Part shown: one piece after another, positions 1-6,459 of the stretch
How positions within the stretch are numbered: position 1 is the first letter of the stretch
Layout: each line of letters opens with the position of its first letter
Source: Bacillota bacterium
GTDB lineage: Bacteria > Bacillota > Clostridia > Lachnospirales > Lachnospiraceae
Length of the DNA stretch: 6,776 nt
Assembly: GCA_023435505.1 (NCBI GenBank)
Contig: JAEYRR010000055.1
Location: 1 to 6,776, forward strand
Direction of reading: 5' to 3'
Made by a program: the position numbers and the translations under genes
Notes under the pieces: generated by a model
Database searches by the model: none
Told to the model about the DNA's origin: nothing
Seen by the model: only the letters and a program-made list of their open reading frames with translations

Positions 1-1470
1 GGGATAAATCAGCTAACCGCCGGAGTGAAAAAGCTTAACAATGCCGCAAGCTCCCTCACAACTCTTAAGGATGGTGCCGTTTCTCTTGCAACAGGTTCTA
101 CAGCCCTACAGCAAGGTGTCAGCTCTTACACCACAGGAGTTAATTCCTTACTGGCCAATGTAGAATCCACTACACAAGCACTGGCCGCTTATGCAGCACA
201 GACAAAGGATCCTACCATCGGAAAGATTGTAGCAGGCCTCACTAGCAAAGAGAATGTAGCTAATCTGACTGCTCTCAAATCCGGCTCTGTGAGTCTAAAT
301 CAGGCAGCCACCCAGGTAGCAACCGGTGCCAATACACTTATGGCCGGGGCCAATCAGTTACCCGCCTTACAAAACAGCATATCTTCTCTAAAGAATGGTC
401 TTATTACAGCAAACAAAGGAAGTAAGGCATTAGCAGCTGGTAGCGCCGTTCTTTACAAGGGCTTAGACAAACTGGCTACTGCCGGAACTTTACTCTCTGG
501 CGCATCATTAAAACTAAGTAAAGGAGCTACCTCCCTACACTCTGGCCTGACGAAGTTATCCAGTGGAATCTCCTCCGTCAATCATGGAGCCTCTGACCTT
601 GCAACCGGTGCCAAGAAGGCTAGTACGGGGGCCGCTTCCTTAAAGGATGGAATGGCTTCAGTTCTTACTGGAGCAACCGCTTTAAGTGACGGCTCCAAGA
701 AATTAGTATCAGGATTTACTACTGCTAATACCTCTGTAGAAGATTCTATTGCTAAAGCAAACGAAGAGCTTCCTACCTTAACCGGGCTAGATGAATATGC
801 TGCCATTCCGGTTACGATATCATCCGAGCCTTATGCAGCCGTACCTAACTATGGAACTGCATTTGCGCCTTACTTCTTATCCTTATCTTTATGGGTGGGA
901 GGGCTTATGATCTTCTTTGGAATCTATTTTGATCCAGACAGAAGATTCCGATTACTATCCCGTCAGTCCCAGAGACCATTACTGCGGACACTTTTATATC
1001 TGCTGATTGGATTAGCACAGGGTGTCCTGTTATGCCTGATCTTAATCCTTGGATTAGGTCTTCATGTTAATAATGTACCATTGTTCCTACTTGGCTCCTG
1101 TCTGGTATCTCTGGTATTTGTAACTATGATCCAGCTTTTCCTGATCTTCTTTAAGAATGTCGGTAAGTTCCTGGTGATTGCCTTGTTAATCCTGCAGTTA
1201 ACTTCCTGCGGCGGTACCTTCCCAATGGAAACAGTACCAAAGATATTTGACCACCTGTTCCCATTTATGCCAATGACCTATTCCGTAGGCTTATTTAAAG
1301 AGGCAATCAGCGGAGTCGGGGACAACTCTCTTATCTTTAAAAATGTAGGAGTGTTACTAGGAATTCTGGTTGTTACCCTAGGTGTTACTATGATTCTTAC
1401 AATTCTGAAAAAACGGAAGCAAGGACCTGACGTATTGGAGGAAAATGAGTTAAGGCCAAGAGTATTTTAA
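1..1470 (+). CDS. YhgE/Pip-family membrane protein, 3' part (5' end outside window)
   Basis: The reading frame is open to the left edge, so this is the C-terminal part of a larger protein; the GTG at 25 is an internal codon, not a credible start. Counting residues from that GTG, the first ~230 residues are low-complexity heptads of the form GxxxLxx, rich in Ala, Ser, Thr and Gly, followed by a short linker. About five hydrophobic segments follow, at roughly 281-301, 320-346, 351-376, 380-397 and 437-461, then a short basic cytoplasmic tail. The stretch FPFMPMTYSVGLFKEAISG (residues 412-430) matches the conserved pattern near the end of the YhgE/Pip C-terminal domain, which resembles ABC-2 transporter permeases. 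Family members (Pip phage-infection protein; relatives of YueB/EsaA) have one N-terminal membrane helix, a long extracellular helical stalk and a C-terminal membrane domain. They serve as phage receptors or are linked to type VII secretion or export. Any specific role here is unknown. The gene converges on manC and ends just before a shared terminator. Confidence 0.85.
   Translation, partial: GINQLTAGVKKLNNAASSLTTLKDGAVSLATGSTALQQGVSSYTTGVNSLLANVESTTQALAAYAAQTKDPTIGKIVAGLTSKENVANLTALKSGSVSLNQAATQVATGANTLMAGANQLPALQNSISSLKNGLITANKGSKALAAGSAVLYKGLDKLATAGTLLSGASLKLSKGATSLHSGLTKLSSGISSVNHGASDLATGAKKASTGAASLKDGMASVLTGATALSDGSKKLVSGFTTANTSVEDSIAKANEELPTLTGLDEYAAIPVTISSEPYAAVPNYGTAFAPYFLSLSLWVGGLMIFFGIYFDPDRRFRLLSRQSQRPLLRTLLYLLIGLAQGVLLCLILILGLGLHVNNVPLFLLGSCLVSLVFVTMIQLFLIFFKNVGKFLVIALLILQLTSCGGTFPMETVPKIFDHLFPFMPMTYSVGLFKEAISGVGDNSLIFKNVGVLLGILVVTLGVTMILTILKKRKQGPDVLEENELRPRVF
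418..714 (+). repeat. In-frame 21-bp period coding repeat (glycine heptads)
   Basis: Within the YhgE/Pip protein a glycine falls every seventh residue, at 132, 139, 146, 167, 174, 181, 188, 195, 202, 209, 216, 223 and 230 (counted from the GTG at 25). Only positions 153 and 160 are replaced, by Ala. Hydrophobic residues (Leu, Val, Ala) fall mostly four positions after the Gly. This gives a 21-base periodicity in the DNA, but the repeats are diverged and not near-identical copies. Less regular heptads occur further upstream (Gly 17, 24, 31, 38, 87, 101, 108). The pattern fits a long helical stalk on the cell surface. Confidence 0.8.
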
Positions 1471-1480
1471 ACGTCTACCT

Positions 1481-1528
1481 AAAAAGAAGGACTCTAATTC
1501 ACAAATTGAATTAGAGTCTTTGCTTTTT
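1481..1528. terminator. Bidirectional rho-independent terminator between convergent genes
   Basis: A perfect 11-bp inverted repeat pairs 1490-1500 (GACTCTAATTC) with 1508-1518 (GAATTAGAGTC) around a 7-base loop. It can be lengthened by G1489-T1519, A1488-T1520 and A1487-T1521. An A-run lies at 1481-1485 on the left and a T-run at 1524-1528 on the right, so the structure reads as hairpin plus U-tract on both strands. It therefore serves the YhgE/Pip-like gene on + and the gmd-fcl-manC operon on -. The manC stop codon (1527-1529) sits inside the right-hand T/A tract. Confidence 0.9.
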
Positions 1529-2861
1529 AACTTATATTAATGATGGATTGTTTGGTAAGTCTATGCTTCTTCTTATCCTGCACATTGATATCCTCACCAA
1601 GCTGCACCTCTATTATATGTAGTTCTGTATCAGCAATAATCGTGTGCCGGCAACCTGCAGGCATATCAATTATATCACCAGCTTTTACTTGCTGTTCTTT
1701 ACCATCCACTATGGCTCTACCTTTACCGGAAATAACCGTCCACACCTCATCACGATGTTCATGGCTGTGGTAATTCATTCTATTTCCTGGTTTTAATGTC
1801 ACCTTAATGGTCATATTGCCTTCTTCAATATCAAGCACTCGAAAGCTTCCCCAGGATTTATCTGCAAACATCACCTGTTGGTCTATCGCATCCACAAAAG
1901 GTTTTATGTAACTAGATTGTTCCTTATCAGAAACCAAGATTCCTTCTGGACTGGCAGATACCACCACATTTTTTAAGCCCATGCATAGTACCGGTACATT
2001 TAGCTCATTGACTACATGAGTATTCACACACTCCTCATCAAAGATTGCCTTTCCAACCGCATATTCATCCATTGCTTCTGTTAGGGTATTCCATGTTCCT
2101 AGGTCCTTCCACTGACCTGAAAACCGCATCACTTTGATATTATCCTCATGTTCCACTACTGCGTAGTCAAAACTTATTTTATTGAGGCTACTATACTTAT
2201 TAAACAAATCCTGATAGTTTACAAAATCGATTAACTCATGGGCTCTATTCAGTATGTGTCCAAGGCGGAATGCAAATACTCCACCATTCCAGAGGGCACC
2301 TTTAGAAATATACTCACTAGCTACCTCTGCACTTGGTTTTTCTTTGAACATGGATACCTTGCTTACTTCCTCTTTCCCTTCTGGGATAATATAACCATAT
2401 TTCTCACTTGGGTATGTTGGCTCCACTCCCATAAGTACTAGGTTCGCATCCTCTGTCTCAGCAAGTTCACCCAGCTTTTTGAGGGCCTCAAAATACTCCT
2501 CATCTACAAAAGGGTCAACTGGGCATACCACCACAGCTTCATTCTCTTTAACACCTTTTACATCATGGAGATAAGCTGCTGCCAGGGCTATGGCTGGAAA
2601 TGTATCTCTCCTGCATGGCTCTACAGAGATGCCTACACCTTCACCTAATTGATTATGTATGGATGATACCTGAGACTTTGAGGTTGCAATGGTAACTGTT
2701 GCATCCTTATCCACCTTTTTCACCTGACGATACATTCTCTGTACCATAGACTCATAGTCATCTTCTGTTTTAAAGATCTTAATAAACTGCTTAGATCGTA
2801 TATCATTAGACAGTGGCCAGAGACGTTTACCTGAGCCACCTGATAACAACACCAGATTCAT
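1527..2861 (-). CDS. manC: Mannose-1-phosphate guanylyltransferase with C-terminal cupin domain
   Basis: Makes GDP-mannose from mannose-1-phosphate and GTP in the cytoplasm, the entry substrate for Gmd. The 444-residue product opens with the nucleotidyltransferase signature LSGGSGKRLWPLS (residues 6-18) and SKQF (23-26). It continues with VDPF (115-118, at the place of the usual A-D-H motif), FKEKPS (172-177), WNGGVFAF (191-198), FDYAVVEH (231-238) and GQWKDLGTW (249-257). A C-terminal cupin (about 334-425) has the pattern H365, H367, E372 and H406, resembling the metal site of type II phosphomannose isomerases. It may thus be bifunctional, but isomerase activity is not shown. The frame extends in phase to an ATG at 2960, but the start at 2861 is chosen because the conserved N-terminus begins there. 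A strong AGGAGGAGG precedes it, and the longer form would overlap fcl by about 90 bases. It is last in the operon, 10 bases after fcl. Confidence 0.93.
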   Translation of the reverse strand: MNLVLLSGGSGKRLWPLSNDIRSKQFIKIFKTEDDYESMVQRMYRQVKKVDKDATVTIATSKSQVSSIHNQLGEGVGISVEPCRRDTFPAIALAAAYLHDVKGVKENEAVVVCPVDPFVDEEYFEALKKLGELAETEDANLVLMGVEPTYPSEKYGYIIPEGKEEVSKVSMFKEKPSAEVASEYISKGALWNGGVFAFRLGHILNRAHELIDFVNYQDLFNKYSSLNKISFDYAVVEHEDNIKVMRFSGQWKDLGTWNTLTEAMDEYAVGKAIFDEECVNTHVVNELNVPVLCMGLKNVVVSASPEGILVSDKEQSSYIKPFVDAIDQQVMFADKSWGSFRVLDIEEGNMTIKVTLKPGNRMNYHSHEHRDEVWTVISGKGRAIVDGKEQQVKAGDIIDMPAGCRHTIIADTELHIIEVQLGEDINVQDKKKHRLTKQSIINIS

Positions 2862-2863
2862 AG

Positions 2864-2873
2864 TCCTCCTCCT
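2864..2873 (-). promoter_or_regulatory. Ribosome binding site of manC, overlapping the fcl stop
   Basis: On the - strand the sequence AGGAGGAGGACT lies directly before the ATG at 2861. The first AGGAGG leaves a 6-base gap to the ATG. Its leading A-G is also the last two bases of the fcl TAG stop (2874-2872). This decides the manC start and suggests that ribosomes finishing fcl can reinitiate on manC. Confidence 0.85.
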
Positions 2874-3816
2874 ATCTCTCGGCACGCATTGGATTACTGA
2901 TAAAATCTTCGTAGGAAAGACGAATTCCCTCTTCCAGCTCTGTCGTATACTTCCAGCCAAGCTTCTCTGCCTTGCTTACATCAAGGAGCTTTCTTGGTGT
3001 TCCATTTGGTTTACTGACATCCCACAGAATCTTACCTTCGTACCCAACAACTTTTGCAACTACTTCTGTTAATTCTTTTATACTCAGTTCTTTACCCGTC
3101 CCCGCATTGACTGTCTCATCTCCACTGTAGTTATTCATTAAGAACACACAGAGATTGGCAAGGTCGTCCACATACAGAAACTCACGTAATGGACTTCCAT
3201 CTCCCCAACAGGTAACGCTAGGAAGATTCTGTTCCTTGGCTTCATGGAAACGTCGAATCAGCGCAGGCATTACATGACTGTGGGTTGGGTGATAGTTATC
3301 ATTTGGCCCGTACAGATTGGTTGGCATAACAGAAATATAATCCGTACCATATTGTTTATTGAGAAACTCACAATATTTAAGCCCAGAGATCTTAGCAAGC
3401 GCATAAGCCTCATTGGTCTTTTCTAATTCTGAGGTTAATAAACAGCTTTCCTTCATAGGCTGGGGAGCCATACGAGGATAAATACAAGAGGAACCCAAAA
3501 ACTCAAGCTTTTTACATCCATTCTGCCAAGCAGAGTGGATGACATTCATCTCTAAAATCATATTATCATACATGAAATCTGCTAGAGCTGACTGATTGGC
3601 AATTATTCCTCCTACCTTAGCAGCTGCAAGAAATACGTATTCTGGTTTTTCTTCCCTAAAAAACTTCTCCACCTCAGCTTGGCGGCAAAGATCCAACTCA
3701 CTATGGGTACGGGTAAGAATATTACGATATCCTTGTCTCTCTAATTCACGTACAATCGCAGAGCCTACCATTCCCCTATGTCCTGCTACATAAATCTTAG
3801 CGTTCTTCTCCATCAT
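2872..3816 (-). CDS. fcl: GDP-L-fucose synthase (GDP-4-keto-6-deoxymannose epimerase/reductase)
   Basis: Converts GDP-4-keto-6-deoxy-D-mannose to GDP-L-fucose by 3,5-epimerisation and NADPH-dependent reduction; cytoplasmic, extended short-chain dehydrogenase/reductase family. The 314-residue length is normal for Fcl/WcaG. The N-terminal nucleotide-binding motif is GHRGMVG (12-18). Residues matching the E. coli catalytic set all occur with a constant +2 offset: S109 and C111 in LGSSCIYP, Y138 and K142 in YALAK, and H181 in the [13 protein letters not shown] segment. The family block [13 protein letters not shown] is at 165-177. The ATG at 3816 overlaps the gmd stop as ATGA; a second ATG follows immediately at 3813, so either could be used. 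An AAGGA about 8 bases upstream (around 3830-3825) is the likely ribosome binding site. Nothing suggests damage; the enzyme should be active. Confidence 0.95.
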   Translation of the reverse strand: MMEKNAKIYVAGHRGMVGSAIVRELERQGYRNILTRTHSELDLCRQAEVEKFFREEKPEYVFLAAAKVGGIIANQSALADFMYDNMILEMNVIHSAWQNGCKKLEFLGSSCIYPRMAPQPMKESCLLTSELEKTNEAYALAKISGLKYCEFLNKQYGTDYISVMPTNLYGPNDNYHPTHSHVMPALIRRFHEAKEQNLPSVTCWGDGSPLREFLYVDDLANLCVFLMNNYSGDETVNAGTGKELSIKELTEVVAKVVGYEGKILWDVSKPNGTPRKLLDVSKAEKLGWKYTTELEEGIRLSYEDFISNPMRAER

Positions 3817-4880
3817 TGTATAATTCCTTCTTTGCTATATAGCATCAAATTTGCTTCTCTTTTTGCAAGTGCACGGTCATGCTCTGCCATAATACGAATC
3901 AATTCTTCATAGCTTGTCTTCTGCGGATTCCATCCAAGAACAGTCTTCGCCTTAGTTGGATCTCCCCAAAGATTGTCCACATCTGTTGGACGATACCACT
4001 GTGGGTTTACACATACTAACATTTTACCTGTATCTGCATCATATCCTTTTTCCTCAACACCGGTACCTTCCCAGCGAAGAGTAATACCATTGGCTGCAAA
4101 CGCTTTCTCTGTAAAATCCCGTACTGTGTGCTGCTCACCAGTAGCAATTACAAAATCCTCTGGTGTGTCATGTTGAAGCATCATCCACATACATTCCACA
4201 TAATCCTTTGCATATCCCCAATCCCTTAGAGAATCCATGTTGCCAAGCTCTAAGTGGTCCTGAGTTCCTTCCGCTATTCTACCTGCAGCCAATGTAATCT
4301 TACGGGTAACAAAATTCTCACCTCTACGCTCCGATTCATGGTTAAATAAGATTCCATTTACCGCAAATATTCCATAGGCTTCGCGGTATTCCTTTACCAT
4401 CCAAAAACCATATTGCTTTGCTACGGCATATGGACTATATGGGTGAAATGGTGTTGTCTCCTTTTGTGGTACTTCTTCCACTTTTCCATATAATTCAGAA
4501 GTGGAAGCCTGGTAAAACTTCGTCTTCTTTGTTAGTCCCAAAATGCGGATTGCCTCTAAGAGACGAAGAACCCCGAGAGCATCTATATCTCCGGAGTATT
4601 CCGGAACATCAAATGATACCTGTACGTGAGACTGCGCCGCAAGGTTATAGATCTCATCCGGTTGCACTAGCCCAACGATACGTACTAAAGAAATAGAATC
4701 TGATAGATCTCCATCATGAAGTGTAATAGCATTTTTAGCAATTAAGTGATCGATTCTTGCTGTATTGGAAATAGATGCTCTCCTTACAATGCCATGAACT
4801 TCATAGCCTTTTTCGATTAATAACTCTGCTAAATAAGAGCCATCTTGTCCTGTAATACCTGTAATCAGTGCCTTTTTCAT
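3813..4880 (-). CDS. gmd: GDP-mannose 4,6-dehydratase
   Basis: Catalyses the first committed step from GDP-D-mannose to GDP-4-keto-6-deoxy-D-mannose using tightly bound NADP(H). The 355-residue protein begins with [11 protein letters not shown] (7-17), the characteristic GxxGxxG cofactor loop of this family. Catalytic residues corresponding to E. coli Thr133, Glu135, Tyr157 and Lys161 are at T127, E129, Y151 and K155, a constant -6 offset (STSELYG and PYAVAK). [10 protein letters not shown] (185-194) is the family block around the nucleotide-sugar and tetramer contacts, and [11 protein letters not shown] (218-228) is also typical. It is the first gene of the operon, with the promoter region upstream and a 4-base ATGA overlap with fcl downstream. 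Its ribosome binding site is weak: only GGGA about 7 bases before the ATG. The product could also feed GDP-rhamnose or GDP-perosamine routes, but the adjacent fcl makes GDP-L-fucose the clear end product. Confidence 0.96.
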   Translation of the reverse strand: MKKALITGITGQDGSYLAELLIEKGYEVHGIVRRASISNTARIDHLIAKNAITLHDGDLSDSISLVRIVGLVQPDEIYNLAAQSHVQVSFDVPEYSGDIDALGVLRLLEAIRILGLTKKTKFYQASTSELYGKVEEVPQKETTPFHPYSPYAVAKQYGFWMVKEYREAYGIFAVNGILFNHESERRGENFVTRKITLAAGRIAEGTQDHLELGNMDSLRDWGYAKDYVECMWMMLQHDTPEDFVIATGEQHTVRDFTEKAFAANGITLRWEGTGVEEKGYDADTGKMLVCVNPQWYRPTDVDNLWGDPTKAKTVLGWNPQKTSYEELIRIMAEHDRALAKREANLMLYSKEGIIQ

Positions 4881-4925
4881 TCTATAATCCCAACTTTCTA
4901 ATTTTTATGTTTATTTGATTACTAT

Positions 4926-4960
4926 ATTATATAAATTTTTGTCGAAATATAAGTGAATAT
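4926..4960 (-). promoter_or_regulatory. Candidate gmd-fcl-manC promoter
   Basis: Reading the - strand, a perfect TATAAT lies at 4931-4926 and would start transcription near 4919, leaving a leader of about 40 bases before gmd. The best -35 candidate is TTCACT, but it is about 20 bases upstream, longer than the ideal 17. A poor -35 of this kind is often seen at activator-dependent promoters, which would suit a divergent AraC-type regulator. The region is very A+T-rich, so the TATAAT could be fortuitous. Confidence 0.45.
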
Positions 4961-4986
4961 ATTGAGGTAAAATAGCACAATATTGA
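4959..4986. promoter_or_regulatory. Direct repeat ATATTGA with 21-bp spacing, candidate regulator site
   Basis: ATATTGA occurs at 4959-4965 and again at 4980-4986, exactly 21 bases apart (two helical turns), between the divergent gmd and AraC-family genes. AraC-family proteins often bind paired direct half-sites at about this spacing. The right copy overlaps the candidate -35 element of the regulator gene, and the left copy lies just upstream of the candidate gmd promoter. Only seven bases match, and A+T-rich DNA yields such matches by chance, so the assignment is tentative. Confidence 0.35.
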
Positions 4987-5002
4987 CTTTCTGTGATATA
5001 CT
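4983..5002 (+). promoter_or_regulatory. Candidate promoter of the AraC-family gene (extended -10)
   Basis: TGATATACT at 4994-5002 is an extended -10 element (TGn before TATACT). TTGACT at 4983-4988 is close to a consensus -35 but only 8 bases from the -10, so the extended -10 probably carries recognition. Transcription would begin near 5009, giving a leader of about 33 bases to the ATG at 5042. That leaves no room for initiation at the earlier in-frame ATG at 5012. Confidence 0.45.
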
Positions 5003-5026
5003 TTTCTTAGGATGATAAATAAGAAC

Positions 5027-5033
5027 AAGGAAG
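5027..5033 (+). promoter_or_regulatory. Ribosome binding site of the AraC-family gene
   Basis: AAGGAAG ends 8 bases before the ATG at 5042. The in-frame ATG at 5012 has only a TTAGG directly against it and no usable spacing. This site is why the start is placed at 5042, ten codons inside the longest frame. Confidence 0.7.
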
Positions 5034-5041
5034 TGATAACA

Positions 5042-5905
5042 ATGAACGATACTATGTTCAATGGTAACCTGGTTACATCAAATAGAATCTTGTACACGCC
5101 ATCGTCGTTTGCTAAAACAAGCCTACTACATCTACAGGAAATTGGTACCTTGCAGGCAAAAAAACAGCACACCAGTAAGCGGTCTAATCTTGATTCTTAT
5201 CTTTTCTTTATAGTCGAGCAGGGAAGTGGAATCCTGGAATATGGAAAAGAGCAGTATGTGCTAAATCCGGGTGACTGTGTCTTTATTGACTGTAGAAGCC
5301 CTTACTCCCACTATACTTCTAAAACAAACATATGGTCATTATGCTGGACACATTTCTATGGTTCAAATATGAGCAATATATACAACAAGTACATAGAAAG
5401 AGGCGGTAGACCATCCTTTCATCCAGAAGATATTGGAACCTTTAGCACTCTACTCCATGACTTATATTCTATAGCGGGCTCTACTGACTACATACGGGAT
5501 ATGCTAATTCATGAAAAGCTCTCCTCCCTTCTCACTCTTATTATGAAAGAGAGCTGGCATCCAGAAACAGCCAAACAAAGCTCTCCTAAAAAAAAGGATT
5601 TAGAGAATATAAAGGATTATTTGGATACCAATTTTAAAATGCATATCAGCCTTACTGCCCTTGCTGATATGTTCTTTATTAATAAATACTATCTAACCAG
5701 AATCTTTAAGCAACAATATGGATGCTCCATTCATAACTATCTACTGGAGAAACGAATTACACATGCTAAGCAGCTTCTACGTTTCACGGATGATAGTATT
5801 GAGACGATATGTAGGGATTGTGGGATAGACGATGTTAATTACTTTACCAGGGTATTTAAAAAGGTAGAAGGAATGACACCTGGAGTATATCGAAGAAGAT
5901 GGTAA
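5042..5905 (+). CDS. AraC-family transcriptional regulator with cupin-like N-terminal domain
   Basis: A 287-residue DNA-binding regulator. The N-terminal half (about 45-105) is a cupin-like ligand-sensing domain of the AraC type: FFIVEQGSGILEYG, then LNPGDCVFIDCRSPYSHY, then WSLCWTHFYG. The C-terminal ~100 residues hold two helix-turn-helix units. The first is near 203-223 (SLTALADMFFINKYYLTRIF) and the second near 252-274, ending in the family signature IDDVNYFTRVFKKVEGMTP (262-280) followed by Tyr-Arg. Length and domain order are normal for the family. It is transcribed away from gmd, sharing a roughly 160-base intergenic region, so control of the GDP-fucose operon and of itself is plausible. 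AraC-type regulators of this class often answer to sugars or glycan fragments, but the ligand cannot be told from sequence. It is followed 4 bases later by the A-run of a bidirectional terminator. Confidence 0.93.
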   Translation: MNDTMFNGNLVTSNRILYTPSSFAKTSLLHLQEIGTLQAKKQHTSKRSNLDSYLFFIVEQGSGILEYGKEQYVLNPGDCVFIDCRSPYSHYTSKTNIWSLCWTHFYGSNMSNIYNKYIERGGRPSFHPEDIGTFSTLLHDLYSIAGSTDYIRDMLIHEKLSSLLTLIMKESWHPETAKQSSPKKKDLENIKDYLDTNFKMHISLTALADMFFINKYYLTRIFKQQYGCSIHNYLLEKRITHAKQLLRFTDDSIETICRDCGIDDVNYFTRVFKKVEGMTPGVYRRRW

Positions 5906-5909
5906 TTGC

Positions 5910-5955
5910 AAAAAAGTAAAGACCTGTATCTGCTGACTACGCTGATACAGGTCTT
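5910..5955. terminator. Bidirectional hairpin terminator
   Basis: A perfect 10-bp inverted repeat pairs 5921-5930 (GACCTGTATC) with 5944-5953 (GATACAGGTC) around a 13-base loop, extendable outward by A-T pairs. On the - strand it is followed by TTTACTTTTTT (the A-rich 5910-5920 read in reverse), a good U-tract for the VanZ-like gene that stops at 5957. On the + strand the tail TTCTTATATCTTC is weaker but probably still ends the regulator transcript. Confidence 0.85.
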
Positions 5956-5956
5956 C

Positions 5957-6409
5957 TTATATCTTCTTTCTATTGTTCTGGAATAGTTGCCAGAGGATAC
6001 AACATGCTATCGCAATACATCCACTGACTACATTAAGAAGAGCCTCCTCAATGTGACAATGACGTCCTGGAATAAACGCTTTATGCCATTCATCAAAGAA
6101 TGCAACAATGGCAGTAAGGGTGCTGGCTCCTAAGGCAACAAGACCAAGTCTGGAAGTAAATACAATCAAGAACGAATAAAAGGATAAAAAACCGAATCCA
6201 GAAAACAGTATGATATGTGCTATCTTACGTAGCAACATATGCATATCATTTATCTGCAGTGGAGTAGGCTCTTTATAGAGGTTATCTGCTATCCAATCTG
6301 CTATGCCACTACTGATGGCAACTGTCTGTTCTCCGTTCTGTGTAGAAAGGAGAACAATTAAGCTCATCCAAACAAGAAGTAGGAAAAAGGAAATATATCT
6401 TGATTTCAT
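5957..6409 (-). CDS. VanZ-like small integral membrane protein
   Basis: A 150-residue protein with four predicted membrane helices at about 5-22, 62-84, 88-105 and 125-143. VanZ-family features are present: STQNGEQT after the first helix (22-29), RKIAHIILFSGFGFLSF opening the second (61-77), and FFDEWHKAFIPGR followed by ALLNVVSG (104-130). In typical members the third motif reads Asp-Glu-x-x-Gln, and an Asp precedes the LLN block. Here Lys110 replaces the Gln and Glu122 replaces the Asp. VanZ in the vanA cluster gives low-level teicoplanin resistance; the role of most homologues is unknown, so resistance should not be assumed. The start at 6409 is preferred because GGAAAGG (6426-6420) lies 10 bases upstream, while the longer in-frame ATG at 6448 has no ribosome binding site. 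It lies 50 bases after the glycosyltransferase on the same strand, probably co-transcribed. Confidence 0.8.
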   Translation of the reverse strand: MKSRYISFFLLLVWMSLIVLLSTQNGEQTVAISSGIADWIADNLYKEPTPLQINDMHMLLRKIAHIILFSGFGFLSFYSFLIVFTSRLGLVALGASTLTAIVAFFDEWHKAFIPGRHCHIEEALLNVVSGCIAIACCILWQLFQNNRKKI

Positions 6410-6431
6410 GATACTCAAACCTTTCCGGATA

Positions 6432-6450
6432 TTATGTATACCATACATAA
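6432..6450. repeat. 8-bp inverted repeat TTATGTAT-acc-ATACATAA
   Basis: A perfect 8-base palindrome with a 3-base centre lies between the glycosyltransferase stop (6460) and the VanZ-like start (6409). It could be a regulator site or a weak hairpin in the intergenic mRNA. It has no G+C-rich stem and no clean T-run, so it is not a convincing terminator. A+T-rich sequence makes chance occurrence possible. Confidence 0.4.
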
Positions 6451-6459
6451 AGATTTCAT

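Noticed and set aside
25..27. GTG at 25 as the start of the first gene
   Set aside because: The frame is open upstream to the window edge and the same repeat-like sequence (GINQLTAG) continues before it, so the gene begins outside.
418..714. CRISPR-like or tandem DNA array
   Set aside because: The 21-base periodicity comes from diverged glycine heptads in a coding frame; there are no identical repeats separated by unique spacers.
582..806. 74-codon frame on the - strand inside the YhgE/Pip gene
   Set aside because: It is antisense to the heptad repeat region; its Ala/Val/Pro-rich composition simply mirrors the repeat, and it lacks a convincing ribosome binding site.
4418..4696. 92-codon + strand frame inside gmd
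   Set aside because: It is a shadow of the strongly conserved gmd frame, with no independent start signals.
5012..5041. Earlier in-frame ATG for the AraC-family regulator
   Set aside because: No spaced ribosome binding site, and it falls almost at the predicted transcription start; the ATG at 5042 has AAGGAAG 8 bases upstream.
4927..5172. 81-codon frame on the - strand across the divergent promoter and the start of the AraC-family gene
   Set aside because: It is antisense to a clear gene and overlaps both promoters; the Cys-rich, hydrophobic product resembles no family I recognise.
5957..6409. Glycopeptide resistance gene vanZ
   Set aside because: Only family-level similarity, altered motif residues and no other van genes nearby; calling it a resistance gene would be unsupported.
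6410..6448. Earlier in-frame ATG at 6448 for the VanZ-like gene
   Set aside because: No ribosome binding site precedes it and the extra 13 residues would come before the hydrophobic N-terminus; the start at 6409 has GGAAAGG at suitable spacing.
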